Positions 1-9,837 of a stretch of DNA of 64,000 bases are shown here, in pieces. The stretch is from Pukyongiella litopenaei (GTDB lineage Bacteria; Pseudomonadota; Alphaproteobacteria; Rhodobacterales; Rhodobacteraceae), in contig NZ_CP027665.1 of assembly GCF_003008555.2 (NCBI RefSeq), positions 2,356,001 through 2,420,000 of the forward strand. Reading direction: 5' to 3'. Numbering within the stretch: the first letter of the stretch is position 1; each line of letters opens with the position of its first letter. A model generated the notes under the pieces. That model was not told where the DNA came from. It saw only the letters and a list, made by a program, of their open reading frames with translations, and searched no databases. Both the position numbers and the translations under genes were made by a program.

Positions 1-997
1 CGGTCACGCCCGGGGCGTCGAGCCGGTATTTGTCATAGAGCGCCGCAGGCGGTCCGACCTCGACGTAACGGTTGGGCACGCCGTGTTTCAGGAAAGGCAG
101 GCGGGGCAGGTCCACGAGTACCTCGGCCACGGCGCTGCCGAGCCCACCGGTGATGTTGTGCTCCTCAACCGTCATGATCGCCCCGGTCTCCCGTGCTGCG
201 GCCTCGATTTCGGATCGGTCCAGCGGGCTGATCGTATGCATATCGACGACGCGAACCGTAGTGCCGTCGGCGGCGAGCACCTCGGCTGCATCGAGCGCCG
301 CGCGCACCTCGCTGCCGGTGGCGATGATGGTCAGATCCTTGCCTTCACGCAGGCGGATCGCCTTGCCGATCTCCACATCCGGTATGGTGTCGTAGACCAG
401 CGGGTCGCGACCCCGGCCAAGGCGGATGTACATCGCTCCAGGGTGATCGACGGATCTTCGCAGCACCGCCCGCAGATGGTTTGCGTCGGTCGCGCAGATC
501 ACCGTAAGGTCGGCCATCACCCGCAGCATCCCGAGATCCTCGAGCGCGTGATGCGATGATCCGTAGAAGCCCATCGACATGCCCGAATGTGTTCCAATCA
601 CCCGCACCGGCATTTTCGGATAGGCGCAGTCGGTGCGAATCTGTTCGGCACCCAGGATAGCGGCGAAGCTTGCAAAGGTGGCGACATAAGGGACGAGGCC
701 GCAAGCAGCCATACCGGCAGCGGCGGTGATCATGTTCTTTTCGGCAATGCCGAAATCAAAGAAACGCTCGGGATGAACGTCCCTGAAGTCGTTGGTTCGG
801 TTGGCTGAAGCGAGATCGGCGGTGGCCACGACGATCCGTTCATCGGTCTTCGCCATCTCGGCCAGTTCTTCGCCCAGCACGAAGGCGGGCATGCCTTGTT
901 TCGGTGTGCCGCGCACCGAGCGGTGGTCCTTGAACCTCGTCGCGCCCTCTGTCGTGCCGCGGAAGATCTCTGCCTCGTTCTGCATCTCGGTTGTCAT
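1..997 (-). CDS. Transketolase, C-terminal subunit (partial, 3' end outside window)
   Basis: Second half of a two-gene transketolase: the pyrimidine-binding and C-terminal domains that complete the thiamine-diphosphate site made with the upstream N-terminal subunit. Translation from the ATG at 997 gives a transketolase_C-like protein with the segment FDFGIAEKNM and a later GTHSGMSMGFYGSSHHALED, typical of the pyrimidine domain. Its ATG overlaps the stop of the upstream gene (ATGA, 994-997), so the two are translationally coupled. About 332 codons are visible and no stop is reached, so the C-terminus lies outside the window. Role in a GntR-controlled catabolic island is inferred; the sugar substrate cannot be read from sequence. 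Confidence 0.9.
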   Translation of the reverse strand, partial: MTTEMQNEAEIFRGTTEGATRFKDHRSVRGTPKQGMPAFVLGEELAEMAKTDERIVVATADLASANRTNDFRDVHPERFFDFGIAEKNMITAAAGMAACGLVPYVATFASFAAILGAEQIRTDCAYPKMPVRVIGTHSGMSMGFYGSSHHALEDLGMLRVMADLTVICATDANHLRAVLRRSVDHPGAMYIRLGRGRDPLVYDTIPDVEIGKAIRLREGKDLTIIATGSEVRAALDAAEVLAADGTTVRVVDMHTISPLDRSEIEAAARETGAIMTVEEHNITGGLGSAVAEVLVDLPRLPFLKHGVPNRYVEVGPPAALYDKYRLDAPGVT

Positions 998-1860
998 TCT
1001 GCGGGCTCCGGCTCGATGGGCATTAGTCCGGCTTCGAGTTCCTTCATGACGTCGTCATAATCCTCGCCGACGAGGTTCCCGACATGCCAGTCGAGCGACA
1101 TCTCCATCCGCTTCACCCCGCGTCCCTTTACTGTGTCGAAGACGATGGCCTGCGGCTTGCCCGTGGTGCCAGCGGGCAGGTTGTCGAAGGCGCCCATTAC
1201 CGAGGGCAGGTCGTGGCCATCGACGCGCTGGACGTCCCAGCCGAAGGCCGCGAAGCGTTCATGTACCGGTTCAATCCCCATGATGTCCTCGGTGTGGCCG
1301 TCGATGCACAGACCGTTGCGGTCGAGCAGGATCACCAGGTGGCCGAGCTGAAAATGTCCGGCGGCGATCACTGCCTCCCAGATCTGACCTTCCGATATCT
1401 CGCCGTCTCCCAGCATGACGTAGGTCCGATAGTCGCGCCCCTGAAGGCGTCCGGACAGTGACATACCGACGCCGACCGAAAGCCCGTGGCCAAGCGAGCC
1501 CGAGGAAAAGTCGAGGCCGCGGACCTTCTTCATGTCCGGGTGATCGCCATAATTCGACCCGAGCCGCGTGTAGGTGTTGAGCTCCGATGGATCGAAATAT
1601 CCCAGATCCGCGAGAACGGGGTAGAGGCCGATGGCGGCGTGACCCTTCGACATGACGAAGCGGTCACGGTCGGGCCAGTTCGGTTTCGAGGGCTCGATCC
1701 GCATCTGGGCATAGTAGAGCGCGGCGAGAATCTCTGCACAGGAGAAGGTAGAGGAGTAATGTCCCGCTCCGGCAATGCGTGTCAGTCTGACGGTTTCAGT
1801 GCGGATGAACTTCGCCCGGTCCTCAAGGACCGCGTAGTTCACGTTGGAGCGATGTGTCAT
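994..1860 (-). CDS. Transketolase, N-terminal (thiamine diphosphate-binding) subunit
   Basis: 288-residue N-terminal transketolase subunit. It carries the invariant early histidine motif MSKGHAA and the diphosphate/metal-binding segment beginning GDGEISEGQIWEA and ending near LLDRNG. Together with the next gene it transfers two-carbon units between sugars. Split transketolases of this kind are common in catabolic clusters, whereas the housekeeping enzyme is a single chain. A longer in-frame start exists at 1920, but the ATG at 1860 (MTHRSNVNYA) is preferred: a GAAAGAGC-like ribosome site lies just before it, and the longer start would run across the operator-like palindrome at 1897-1906. Confidence 0.88.
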   Translation of the reverse strand: MTHRSNVNYAVLEDRAKFIRTETVRLTRIAGAGHYSSTFSCAEILAALYYAQMRIEPSKPNWPDRDRFVMSKGHAAIGLYPVLADLGYFDPSELNTYTRLGSNYGDHPDMKKVRGLDFSSGSLGHGLSVGVGMSLSGRLQGRDYRTYVMLGDGEISEGQIWEAVIAAGHFQLGHLVILLDRNGLCIDGHTEDIMGIEPVHERFAAFGWDVQRVDGHDLPSVMGAFDNLPAGTTGKPQAIVFDTVKGRGVKRMEMSLDWHVGNLVGEDYDDVMKELEAGLMPIEPEPAE

Positions 1861-1896
1861 CGGCGCTCTTTCGGCTGTGCTGCGAATCCCTGAATT

Positions 1897-1906
1897 TGAT
1901 ATATCA
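1897..1906. promoter_or_regulatory. Candidate GntR operator TGATATATCA (copy 1)
   Basis: Perfect 10-bp palindrome 37 bases upstream of the transketolase start, inside the transketolase/GntR divergent region. AT-rich palindromes of this type are usual operators for FCD-type GntR regulators. Assignment to the adjacent regulator is inference from position and from the other three copies. Confidence 0.6.
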
Positions 1907-1992
1907 GATGCCGCGTGCAATCAAGTATCAATGACGGATTTTGTCGAAAACCTGACTAAAACCTCCGAAATCTCTACCCGCTGCCGTTCTTA

Positions 1993-2002
1993 TGATATAT
2001 CA
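1993..2002. promoter_or_regulatory. Candidate GntR operator TGATATATCA (copy 2)
   Basis: Second exact copy of the palindrome, 96 bases from the first and about 190 bases before the GntR start. Its position fits control of either divergent promoter, including autoregulation. Confidence 0.6.
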
Positions 2003-2189
2003 ATAGGGGGCCAGGCCGAAACCTGTATCAATTGACCGATTCCATGCGGGTGAGCTGGGTTCGGCAGGGCGGATCGCCGGGAGGAGGCACAAACCTGTCT
2101 GCCGGTGGAGGAAGGGACTTGAAACGTTTATCTGGCCGCGCGATGCGGTGAGTCTGGCGAAAACGATTTGGAGCGTTGGCGGAGAAGCT

Positions 2190-2906
2190 ATGGGCGAGGT
2201 GAGGGTAGATTCGGGGGCCGAGCAGGACGCCTTGTCGCTGTCCGAGATCGTTTATGCGAAGCTACGACAATCGTTGATGCGGGCCGAATTGAAGCCGCAT
2301 GAACGCCTCAAGGTGCGCAACCTCGCTCAGCAGATGGGAACCTCTGAGACACCGGTGCGCGAAGCGCTCTTCCAGCTCGCCCACGAGGGCGCCATCGAGA
2401 TCCGGCCGCGCTACTATATTCGAGTTCGCCGCCTGACATTCGCCGAATATACCGAGATCCGCGATATTCGCCTGCAACTCGAACCTCTGGCTGCGGAGCG
2501 CGCGTTGCCGCATATCGATGATACGGTGATCGACGAACTTGCCGCGACCCACAAGGCTCTGGTGGCAGCAGAGGCAAACGGTGACTGGCAAACAGCGCTG
2601 CAGATGAACTTTGACTTTCACTTCGGCCTCTATACCCGGTCCGGTATGCCGACCCTGACAGAGGTTCTCGAAGGCCTCTGGATCCGAATTGGTCCGCTAC
2701 TCAGCGAACTCTACCCGAATGCCCACCCGACCTATTCCGAGCGGCACCAGCACCTTAACGTGCTCGATGCGCTTCGGGCGCGCGATGCCTACACGCTGCG
2801 TGAAGCGATCCGTATGGATCTGTTGGAGGGCGGGAAGAATCTGCGCCAGCATCTGATGGAGTACGAGAAAGCCGCAGCGGTTCAGGCCGAAACCCGCCGT
2901 CGCTGA
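2190..2906 (+). CDS. GntR-family transcriptional regulator, FCD subfamily
   Basis: 238-residue regulator. An N-terminal winged helix (about residues 16-80, with the recognition region QMGTSETPVREAL) is followed by an all-helical FCD ligand domain with acidic and histidine residues (for example FDFHFGL and ERHQHLNVLDAL) of the kind that bind a metal and a carboxylate effector. The ATG at 2190 follows GGAGAAGCT and is chosen over a GTG at 2148. It is divergent from the transketolase genes and ends 4 bases from the amidase stop. Four palindromes of the TGATATATCA type flank the island, so it probably controls transketolase, importer, acylase, amidase and SDR genes. The effector is unknown. Confidence 0.9.
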   Translation: MGEVRVDSGAEQDALSLSEIVYAKLRQSLMRAELKPHERLKVRNLAQQMGTSETPVREALFQLAHEGAIEIRPRYYIRVRRLTFAEYTEIRDIRLQLEPLAAERALPHIDDTVIDELAATHKALVAAEANGDWQTALQMNFDFHFGLYTRSGMPTLTEVLEGLWIRIGPLLSELYPNAHPTYSERHQHLNVLDALRARDAYTLREAIRMDLLEGGKNLRQHLMEYEKAAAVQAETRRR

Positions 2907-2910
2907 TCCA

Positions 2911-4326
2911 TTAGAGACCCGGTGGGGTTTTCCCGGCCCACGGTCTGTCCTCCTCGATCATCGCGGCAAGGGCGAGAAGGTTCATGTCGTCGTACCAGCG
3001 GCCGACGAATTGTACCGAGGTCGGCAGCCCATCCGACGCAAAACCGGAGGGGATGGCAAGTGCCGGGTTGCCGGTCAGGTTGAATGGATAGCAATAGGGC
3101 GACATGCCAACCCGGGTCAGGCCGTTCTCCTCGCCTTCGACGATGACTTGACCGTCCAGCGCATCGAAATCGGCGGCAAGGGCTGTGCGGGTCACCGTCG
3201 GCGTCACGATCACATCGTAGCGGTTGAAGAGTTTCTGAACCCGGCGGTAGAGCCGGGTTCGGGCGATCTGGGCCCTGCGGTACTCATCGGTGCTGAAACC
3301 CCTGCCGCGCTCGATGAAGCCGAGGAAGACCGGATCCATCTGCTCGCCGAACTTTGGCACATAAGGATCGCCTGCGACGGCGATGTTGGCTTGGTACATG
3401 ACCCGGCCTTCATACTCGATCCAGTCGATCTTGTCGGTTACCTCCTCGACATGCGCACCACGAGCGGTCAGCGCGTCCAGCACGGCGCGGGTATTGGCGG
3501 CGACCTCGGTCGAGAGCAGGCGGTTGTGGAACCTTTCAATAAAGCCCACGCGGAGTCCGTACAGTGTCGCGCCGGTCAGGGTGGCGATTGGAGGCGGCGC
3601 GGCGAGCGACCAGGGGTCGAGGGGATCGGGCCCTGCGAGGGCACCGACCATCAGCGCCGCGTCCTCGACGGTGCGGGAGAGCGGCCCGGCTGCGGCGTAG
3701 CCGAAAAAGGCGTCGACCGCCTCCTGGTAGGGAAAGAGGCCGGGTGAGGGTTTGAGCCCTACGGTTCCACAGGCCGCTGCCGGGATCCGGATCGAACCCG
3801 CGCCATCGGTCCCGAGGCCGAGCGGGCCGAGCCCGGCGGCCACCGCGCAGGCCGCTCCGCCAGAGGATCCACCGGCATAGCGGCTGGTATCCCACGGGTT
3901 GCGGGTGGTTCCGAAATGTGGTCCGTCGGTCTGACCCTTGTGTCCGAATTCCGGTGTGTGGGATTTCGCAAAGATCACCGCTCCAGCCTTGCGCAGGCGG
4001 GTGACCAATACGTCGTCGCTTTCCGGGATGTTCCCTGCATGGACCGCCGAGCCGTATTCCGTCGGTATTCCCTCGGTGCGGAGCAGGTCCTTGACGTGGA
4101 CCGGCAGCCCGTGCAAGGGCCCCAGATCCCCGCCCGTCAACGCGGCTTCCGCGGCTTTTGCCTCGTCCCGTGCCCGTTCAGCGGCGACGAAGGAGAAGGG
4201 GTTCAGCCGGTCCGCCTGCGCCTCGGCCCGGGCAAGCAGGGCGTCGAGATATTCGACCGGGGATATCTCTCTGCGTTTGAACATCGCCACAGCTTGTGCG
4301 GCGGTCAGCCATGCGAGTTCCGTCAT
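2911..4326 (-). CDS. Amidase (amidase signature family)
   Basis: 471-residue amidase signature enzyme hydrolysing a carboxamide to acid and ammonia. The Ser-cisSer-Lys triad is visible: Lys in VHVKDL (about residue 79), cis-Ser in AGGSSGG (about 154) and the nucleophile Ser in GTDGAGSIRIPA (about 178). No signal peptide, so cytoplasmic. It is last in the importer operon, starting 4 bases after the preceding ATPase stop. The ATG at 4326 follows GGAGACTGAATCA; the ATG at 4341 lacks a ribosome site and would overlap the preceding gene. The usual GGS in the nucleophile loop is GAGS here. The substrate is probably delivered by the linked importer; it cannot be named. Confidence 0.92.
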   Translation of the reverse strand: MTELAWLTAAQAVAMFKRREISPVEYLDALLARAEAQADRLNPFSFVAAERARDEAKAAEAALTGGDLGPLHGLPVHVKDLLRTEGIPTEYGSAVHAGNIPESDDVLVTRLRKAGAVIFAKSHTPEFGHKGQTDGPHFGTTRNPWDTSRYAGGSSGGAACAVAAGLGPLGLGTDGAGSIRIPAAACGTVGLKPSPGLFPYQEAVDAFFGYAAAGPLSRTVEDAALMVGALAGPDPLDPWSLAAPPPIATLTGATLYGLRVGFIERFHNRLLSTEVAANTRAVLDALTARGAHVEEVTDKIDWIEYEGRVMYQANIAVAGDPYVPKFGEQMDPVFLGFIERGRGFSTDEYRRAQIARTRLYRRVQKLFNRYDVIVTPTVTRTALAADFDALDGQVIVEGEENGLTRVGMSPYCYPFNLTGNPALAIPSGFASDGLPTSVQFVGRWYDDMNLLALAAMIEEDRPWAGKTPPGL

Positions 4327-4330
4327 TGAT

Positions 4331-5311
4331 TCAGTCTCCATCGTAGAGGTGGCAGGCCACGCGATGCCCCGGCGCTACCTCGCGCAGGGCGGGGGCCGCT
4401 GTCCTGCAGCGGTCGAAGGCCATGGGGCAACGCGGGCAGAGGGTGCAGCCGTCGGGCCGGTCAAGTATGCTCGGCACTTCGCCACGGATCGGCGGCTTGC
4501 GGGAGCTGACCTCGGGACGTGGGATGGCGGCGAGGAGGGCTTGTGTATAGGGGTGCTTCGGGTTCTCGTAGAGTTCGCGCTTTTCGGCCAGTTCGACGAT
4601 CTCACCGGCGTAGAGCACTGCGATACGGGTCGAGACGGCCCGCACCACGGCGAGGTCGTGGGCGATGAACAGATAGGACAGGCCCAGCCGATCCTGAAGA
4701 TCCATCAGAAGGTTGATCACCTGCGCCTGCATAGAAACATCGAGCGCGGCCACGGCCTCGTCGCAGACGATGAAATCCGGATCGAGCGCCAGCGCCCGGG
4801 CGATCACGATCCGTTGTCTTTGCCCGCCCGAGAATTCATGCGGGAAACGGTCCGCGAAGCTGGCCGAAAGGCCCACGAGTTCGAGAAGTTCCGCCACCCG
4901 GTCGGCACGATCTTTGCGGGACCAGCCGCCCTGGATGTCGATTGGCTCGGCAATCACGTCCGAGATCCGCATTCGAGGGTTCATTGCCGCGTGCGGATCC
5001 TGAAAGACGAATTGCAAACGGTGCCGGACCTTGGCCAGCGCCCGTTTCCCATGGGAGCCGGTGATCGTCTCCCCGAACAGTTCGATCTCGCCCCCGGTGG
5101 CAGGCAGCAGTCCCACGAGCATCCGCCCGATGGTCGATTTGCCCGAGCCGCTTTCGCCCACAACCCCCAGCGTTTCGCCCGGCATCACATCGAAACTGGC
5201 ATCGTTGACGGCACGAAGGACGCCTTTGCCTTTGCCACGGGAGCCCACCCTAAAATCGCGCTTCAGGTTGCGGACGCGGATGATCGGGCCTGTGGTTTCG
5301 AGATCCTTCAT
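4331..5311 (-). CDS. Peptide/oligopeptide-type ABC transporter ATPase (DppF/OppF-like)
   Basis: 326-residue nucleotide-binding subunit of the importer. It has Walker [10 protein letters not shown], signature FSGGQRQRI, Walker B followed by DEAVAALD, and the H-loop AHD. The C-terminal oligopeptide-transporter extension has CTLCPRCPMAFDRC, a cysteine cluster typical of DppD/DppF. The Walker B follow-on is DEAVA rather than the usual DEPVS. The start at 5311 overlaps the previous stop as ATGA; longer in-frame extensions run into the upstream gene and are rejected. Confidence 0.93.
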   Translation of the reverse strand: MKDLETTGPIIRVRNLKRDFRVGSRGKGKGVLRAVNDASFDVMPGETLGVVGESGSGKSTIGRMLVGLLPATGGEIELFGETITGSHGKRALAKVRHRLQFVFQDPHAAMNPRMRISDVIAEPIDIQGGWSRKDRADRVAELLELVGLSASFADRFPHEFSGGQRQRIVIARALALDPDFIVCDEAVAALDVSMQAQVINLLMDLQDRLGLSYLFIAHDLAVVRAVSTRIAVLYAGEIVELAEKRELYENPKHPYTQALLAAIPRPEVSSRKPPIRGEVPSILDRPDGCTLCPRCPMAFDRCRTAAPALREVAPGHRVACHLYDGD

Positions 5312-6288
5312 GTGACGGTCCCTCGCGCATCCATGCGGATGGGGCAGCGGATTCGGTGGTCGGAGGCGAAGTTCTCCAGCGGTGGCGGTTCGGCAGAGCA
5401 AGAAGGCTGCGCCATCGTACAGCGCGGAGCGAAGTTGCATCCGGTCGGGCGATTGCCCGGATCGGGGATCCGGCCGGGAATGGCGAAAAGTCTGTCGGTG
5501 TCATGATCCGCAGAGGGGATTGCGCGAAGAAGGCCTTCGGAATAGGGATGAGCCGGACGCCTGAAGATGGTGCGTGCGTCGGCATCCTCGACCAATTCGC
5601 CCGCATACATCACCAGTACCCGCTCGGCGAATTCGGCGACGAGGCCAAGGTCGTGGGAAATCAGGATGACGGACATGCCGATTTCCTCTCGCAGGTCCCG
5701 AAGTAGCTCCAGGATCTGCGCCTGCACGGTGACGTCGAGGGCTGTTGTCGGTTCGTCGGCAATAAGGAGGCGAGGGCGGCAGGCGATGGCCATGGCGATC
5801 ATCACCCGCTGGCGCATCCCGCCCGACAGCTGGTGCGGATAATCGGTGATCCGGCGCCTGGCATCCGGGATTCGCACCATGTCGAGCAGTGAGATCGCGG
5901 CCTTCTCGGCGGCAGGGCCGTCGAGCCTTTGATGTATCTGCAAGGTCTCGCCGATCTGTTCACCGATATTCAGAACCGGATTCAGCGAATGCATCGGGTC
6001 CTGAAAGATCATCGCGATGTCGCGGCCGCGCAATTCGCGCAGTTTCTTCTCGGGCATTTCCAGCAGGGGTTGTCCGTCGAAGTCGATCCGTCCCGATATC
6101 CGCGTGTTCCGTTCCGCATGCAGGCGCAGGATCGACAGCGCGGTAACGGATTTGCCCGACCCGCTCTCACCCACGATCCCGAGGCTCGATTTCGTGTCGA
6201 GAGAAAAGCTCACGTCGTCTACCGAGCGTATCCAGCCGCTGTCTACCCGGAAATCGACTGTGAGGTTCCTGACATCCAGCATGGTCAT
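5308..6288 (-). CDS. Peptide/oligopeptide-type ABC transporter ATPase (DppD/OppD-like)
   Basis: 326-residue partner ATPase with Walker [10 protein letters not shown], signature LSGGMRQRV, Walker [12 protein letters not shown] and H-loop SHD. The C-terminal region has [14 protein letters not shown], the DppD-type cysteine motif. It forms a heterodimer with the downstream ATPase to energise the two permeases. The ATG at 6288 overlaps the permease stop (ATGA), which decides the start; upstream in-frame codons lie inside the permease gene. Confidence 0.93.
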   Translation of the reverse strand: MTMLDVRNLTVDFRVDSGWIRSVDDVSFSLDTKSSLGIVGESGSGKSVTALSILRLHAERNTRISGRIDFDGQPLLEMPEKKLRELRGRDIAMIFQDPMHSLNPVLNIGEQIGETLQIHQRLDGPAAEKAAISLLDMVRIPDARRRITDYPHQLSGGMRQRVMIAMAIACRPRLLIADEPTTALDVTVQAQILELLRDLREEIGMSVILISHDLGLVAEFAERVLVMYAGELVEDADARTIFRRPAHPYSEGLLRAIPSADHDTDRLFAIPGRIPDPGNRPTGCNFAPRCTMAQPSCSAEPPPLENFASDHRIRCPIRMDARGTVT

Positions 6289-7181
6289 GCCTCGATCTTG
6301 AGCCGGGGGTCGAGCACGTCGCGCAGACCGTCTCCGAGCAGGTTGATGCCGAGAGCGGAGAGGCTGATTGCAAGGCCGGGGAAGAGCATGATCCACCAGG
6401 CCTCGACGGAGTAGTCGCGGCCTTCGGCGATGATGTTGCCCCAGGAAGGTTGCGGTGGTGGCGGGCCGATCCCGAGGAAAGAGAGCGCGGCTTCGGCGAG
6501 AATCGCGTAGGCGAACACGAAGGTGAACGAGACAAGCAGCGGTGCGAGACAGTTCGGCAGAATATGCCTGAAAATGATCCGTCCGCTGCCCGCACCACTG
6601 ACACGCGCCGCATCGACGTAATCGAGTTCGCGGATGACCAGGGCCGAGGCGCGGACGATTCGGGCCATTCGCGGGACGTAGGCGGCTGCCAGCGCGATGA
6701 TGACGCTCGAGACCTGTGGGCCAAGGGCTGCGTTAATGCCGATGGCGAGCAGGATCGCGGGGAACGCGAGAAGCGCATCCATAATTCGCATGATCACGCC
6801 GTCAGCCGTGCGGAACCACGCCGAAGCCATGCCGACCATCGCCCCGCCGGCCGCAGCCAGAAGTGCCGAGGCGAAGCCTATCCAGAGCGATATCCGGGCG
6901 CCGTAGAGAACACGGGTAAAGATGTCGCGCCCGAAATTGTCGGTGCCAAAAAGATGCGTGGCCGAGGGAGGCGAGAAGCGTTCCCGGAGCGACATGGCGG
7001 TCGGGTCTCCGTTCGTTACCAGCGGTGCGGCAGCGGCCAGTATCACGATCACCAGCACGATCCCGGCGCCGATGCGAAACGACCGGTGCCGCCAGAGGCG
7101 CCGCAACAGGATGCGGCGGCGCGCGGCTCCCGGCGAGATGTCATCTGCGACGAGGGGCGAGGACGTCGCGGCGTCAGTCAT
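6285..7181 (-). CDS. Peptide-type ABC transporter permease (DppC-like)
   Basis: 298-residue inner-membrane permease: an N-terminal transmembrane segment ([16 protein letters not shown]), the conserved [15 protein letters not shown] motif, five further membrane segments and the EAA-type loop [20 protein letters not shown] that contacts the ATPase. The start at 7181 (MTDAATS) is chosen because its ATG sits inside the TATGACTGA junction with the previous gene; the in-frame ATG at 7208 would overlap much more. Confidence 0.93.
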   Translation of the reverse strand: MTDAATSSPLVADDISPGAARRRILLRRLWRHRSFRIGAGIVLVIVILAAAAPLVTNGDPTAMSLRERFSPPSATHLFGTDNFGRDIFTRVLYGARISLWIGFASALLAAAGGAMVGMASAWFRTADGVIMRIMDALLAFPAILLAIGINAALGPQVSSVIIALAAAYVPRMARIVRASALVIRELDYVDAARVSGAGSGRIIFRHILPNCLAPLLVSFTFVFAYAILAEAALSFLGIGPPPPQPSWGNIIAEGRDYSVEAWWIMLFPGLAISLSALGINLLGDGLRDVLDPRLKIEA

Positions 7182-8118
7182 AGCGGACCCGAGGATCGAC
7201 ATAGGCATAGATCAGGTCGATCACGATGTTGATAAGGACGAAGGCGAAGCCGAGCAGCAGCATGGTTCCCTGTACCACCGGATAGTCCCGGGCCATGATC
7301 GCCTGTACTAGAAGCCGTCCGATGCCCGGCAATGCAAAGATCTGCTCGATCACCACCGAACCACCGATCAGAAGCGAAAGGATGTAGCCCGAGACCGTGA
7401 CCACTTGCATCAGCGTGTTGCGGAAGGCGTGCTTCATGATCGTGACGCGGACCGAGACCCCCTTGGCGCGGGCGGTGCGGATGTAATCCTGATCGAGCAC
7501 CTCCAGCATGGCCGAGCGGGTCATCCGGGCAAGGTAGCCGATCTGGAACAGTGCCAGCACCACGGCCGGCTGGATCAGAGAGGCGAGCCAGCGGCTGAAA
7601 TCCTCGTGCAACGGCACATACCCGGCGGAGGGGAGCCAACCCAGAGTGACCGAGAAGAGAATGACCGAGAGGATCGCGATCCAGAAATTGGGAACTGACA
7701 CGCCGACGAGAGCCAGCACCATCACCGCGCTGTCGACCCATGTGTCTCGCCATACGGCTGCCACGACGCCCAGAACGATGCCGACGGGGATGGTGATGAT
7801 GAAGGCCACGAGGGCGAGCGAAAGTGTGACCGGCAGGCGTTCGAAGAAGGCCTCGATCACCGGCTGGTTCAGCATCAGTGATCTGCCGAAATCGCCCTGC
7901 AGCAGGTTGGTGACCCAGAGCCAGAGTTGCACGGCAACCGGCTGGTCGAGCCCGAGGTCGCGGCGGACCTGCGCGATGGCATCTTTGTCTGCCATGTCGC
8001 CCGCGATGATCGTTGCCGGGTCGCCCGGCAGCATATGCATCAGCAGGAAGGTTAGGACCGCCACCACCAGCATCACCGGGATCGCCTGCGCGATACGGAA
8101 CACGATGAGTCGTGACAT
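7174..8118 (-). CDS. Peptide-type ABC transporter permease (DppB-like)
   Basis: 314-residue permease with an N-terminal membrane segment ([20 protein letters not shown]), the DppB family motif [11 protein letters not shown], and the EAA loop [23 protein letters not shown]. About six membrane helices. The ATG at 8118 follows CAGGAGACG. It pairs with the next permease to form the channel. A strong stem-loop separates it from the binding-protein gene upstream, which fits higher expression of the binding protein. Confidence 0.93.
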   Translation of the reverse strand: MSRLIVFRIAQAIPVMLVVAVLTFLLMHMLPGDPATIIAGDMADKDAIAQVRRDLGLDQPVAVQLWLWVTNLLQGDFGRSLMLNQPVIEAFFERLPVTLSLALVAFIITIPVGIVLGVVAAVWRDTWVDSAVMVLALVGVSVPNFWIAILSVILFSVTLGWLPSAGYVPLHEDFSRWLASLIQPAVVLALFQIGYLARMTRSAMLEVLDQDYIRTARAKGVSVRVTIMKHAFRNTLMQVVTVSGYILSLLIGGSVVIEQIFALPGIGRLLVQAIMARDYPVVQGTMLLLGFAFVLINIVIDLIYAYVDPRVRYD

Positions 8119-8154
8119 GCGGGACGTCTCCTGCTCGGGGAAGTCATAGATTGG

Positions 8155-8178
8155 GAGCGGGCGGTCACCCGCCCGCTC
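8155..8178 (-). terminator. Stem-loop between binding-protein and permease genes (attenuator type)
   Basis: Ten-base perfect stem GAGCGGGCGG / CCGCCCGCTC with a four-base loop, between the binding-protein stop and dppB start. No U-tract follows on the minus strand, so it more likely stabilises the upstream mRNA or attenuates partly than ends transcription. Confidence 0.6.
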
Positions 8179-8194
8179 CGGGACTGGCTTCAGG

Positions 8195-9754
8195 TTAGCG
8201 GTCGAGCCACATGTCCCAGAAGGTGTTGATGTTGTAGGGGCGGAAACCCTTCAGGTCGGTTGCGAGCGCCCGATTGGAGCCGCGATCAGAGACCTTGATC
8301 ATGTAGGCACCTTCCAGCACCTCGGCCTCGATGTCCTTCCAGGCCGCCACGCGGTCCGGCAGTGCCAGTGAACTGTAGAACTTGGCATAGGCGGTATCGA
8401 GCTTTTCGTTGTTCTCGATATGCGGGAAGTTGTAGATCATCGTCTCCCACTGCTGCGGCCCCAGGATCGGGTTGGAACAGAACGACGTGGTCGAGACGTT
8501 CCATCCGCCGTTCCCGGACTGCAGATTCGATGCATTGGTGGTCCAGTCGGTCACATCGAGTTTCACGTTCATCCCCGCCGCCTTGAGCTGTTCGCCAAGA
8601 ACGATGATCGAATCCCGCATGTAGTCGTAGTTGGTGTTGGTCTGGAGCAGGATCTGCTCACCCTTGTAGCCGGCTTCTTCCAGAAGTGTCTTGGCTGCCT
8701 CCGGATCGCCCGCATCATACCAGCCGGCGTTTTCCTCACCGATGAAGTAGTCGCCACCGGGGTAGACCATCGAAAAATTCTTGTTGGCCGCCTCGCCGCT
8801 GGCGAGGATCAGGTCATCGACGTCGGCTGCGGTGCGGATCGCCTGGCGGATCAACCGGTTGTCGGTTGGTGCCTGGCCGGAATGCACGATCAGATACTGC
8901 TGACAATACGGGAAGACGGTGACCGGTTCGACGCCCTCGGCTCCCTCCAGGCGTTTGGCCAGGTCGAGTGGCAACGACGTTGTGATATCCGCCTCGCCGG
9001 TCTGCATCGCCGCGACGCGGGCATTGGCCTCGGGCAGGAAGTTGTAACGCACGGCATCGACATAGACCGTCTTCTTGCCGACGTAACCGCTCGGCCCGTC
9101 GCTGTCCTCGCGCGCTTGATAATCGGCGTTCTTCTCGATGATGAGGTGACTGTCCTTCACCCATTCGCCCGGCTTGAACGGTCCAGTGCCGATCACCTCG
9201 ATCTCGCGCGGAGGCGCGTTCCGCTGCGAGGCGGGCATGATGTAGAGCGGATAGACCGGGGTCTTGAGCTGGTCGATAAAGACCGCGTTCAGGTTGTTGA
9301 GTTCAATGACAAAAGTGTAGGGGTCGGGCGTTCGGTATTCTTTCACGTCGGCCAGCGTACCCTTGCCGGGGCTGACCTCGGCATAGCGCTCATAGGTCGC
9401 TTTCACATCTTCCGAGGTCATCTCCTGCCCGTTGTGGAACTTCACGCCCTGGCGGAGCTTGAAGGTGAAAGTCTTGCCATCGTCCGAGATTTCATAGCTC
9501 TCGGCCAGCATCGGCTTGGCCGAATAGTTCTCGTCCATCGAGACGAGACCTTCCATGACGTGGGCGAGCACTTCCAGTTCCACGAGGCTCGCTGCCATCT
9601 GCGGATCGAGTTGACCGGGACCGGAGTTGTTGGCGTAGATGATGGTCCCTCCCTCTTTCGGCTCCTGTGCGAGAGCAGTTCCGAGTGGTGCTGAGGTCAG
9701 AATCGTGGCGGAGAGCAGCGCGCCGAGGGCTTTTCTGCTGGTGAAGTGTTTCAT
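8195..9754 (-). CDS. Periplasmic solute-binding protein, family 5 (peptide/nickel type)
   Basis: 519-residue extracytoplasmic binding protein. A signal peptide (MKHFTSRKALGALLSATILT, cleaved near ALA-QE) leads into an SBP_bac_5 body with the early motif GGTIIYANNSGPGQLDPQM and the family-typical segment FKLRQGVKFHNGQEMTSED. It captures substrate for the DppBCDF-like membrane complex encoded downstream. RBS GGGAAACCAG precedes the ATG. Family 5 proteins bind peptides, opines, glycosides or other small amides, so ligand identity stays open; linkage to an acylase and an amidase favours an acylated or amide-bearing compound. Confidence 0.92.
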   Translation of the reverse strand: MKHFTSRKALGALLSATILTSAPLGTALAQEPKEGGTIIYANNSGPGQLDPQMAASLVELEVLAHVMEGLVSMDENYSAKPMLAESYEISDDGKTFTFKLRQGVKFHNGQEMTSEDVKATYERYAEVSPGKGTLADVKEYRTPDPYTFVIELNNLNAVFIDQLKTPVYPLYIMPASQRNAPPREIEVIGTGPFKPGEWVKDSHLIIEKNADYQAREDSDGPSGYVGKKTVYVDAVRYNFLPEANARVAAMQTGEADITTSLPLDLAKRLEGAEGVEPVTVFPYCQQYLIVHSGQAPTDNRLIRQAIRTAADVDDLILASGEAANKNFSMVYPGGDYFIGEENAGWYDAGDPEAAKTLLEEAGYKGEQILLQTNTNYDYMRDSIIVLGEQLKAAGMNVKLDVTDWTTNASNLQSGNGGWNVSTTSFCSNPILGPQQWETMIYNFPHIENNEKLDTAYAKFYSSLALPDRVAAWKDIEAEVLEGAYMIKVSDRGSNRALATDLKGFRPYNINTFWDMWLDR

Positions 9755-9837
9755 CTGGTTTCCCTGTTGTCGGTTTCCGGGTGTCCGGGCCGGCTGTCGG
9801 TTGCTCCGGCCTTCTCTGTGGTTGGGGTTATGTGATC

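Noticed and set aside
3938-5506. A 522-codon open frame on the plus strand
   Set aside because: Antisense to the ABC transporter ATPase and amidase genes, with no domain or ribosome site.
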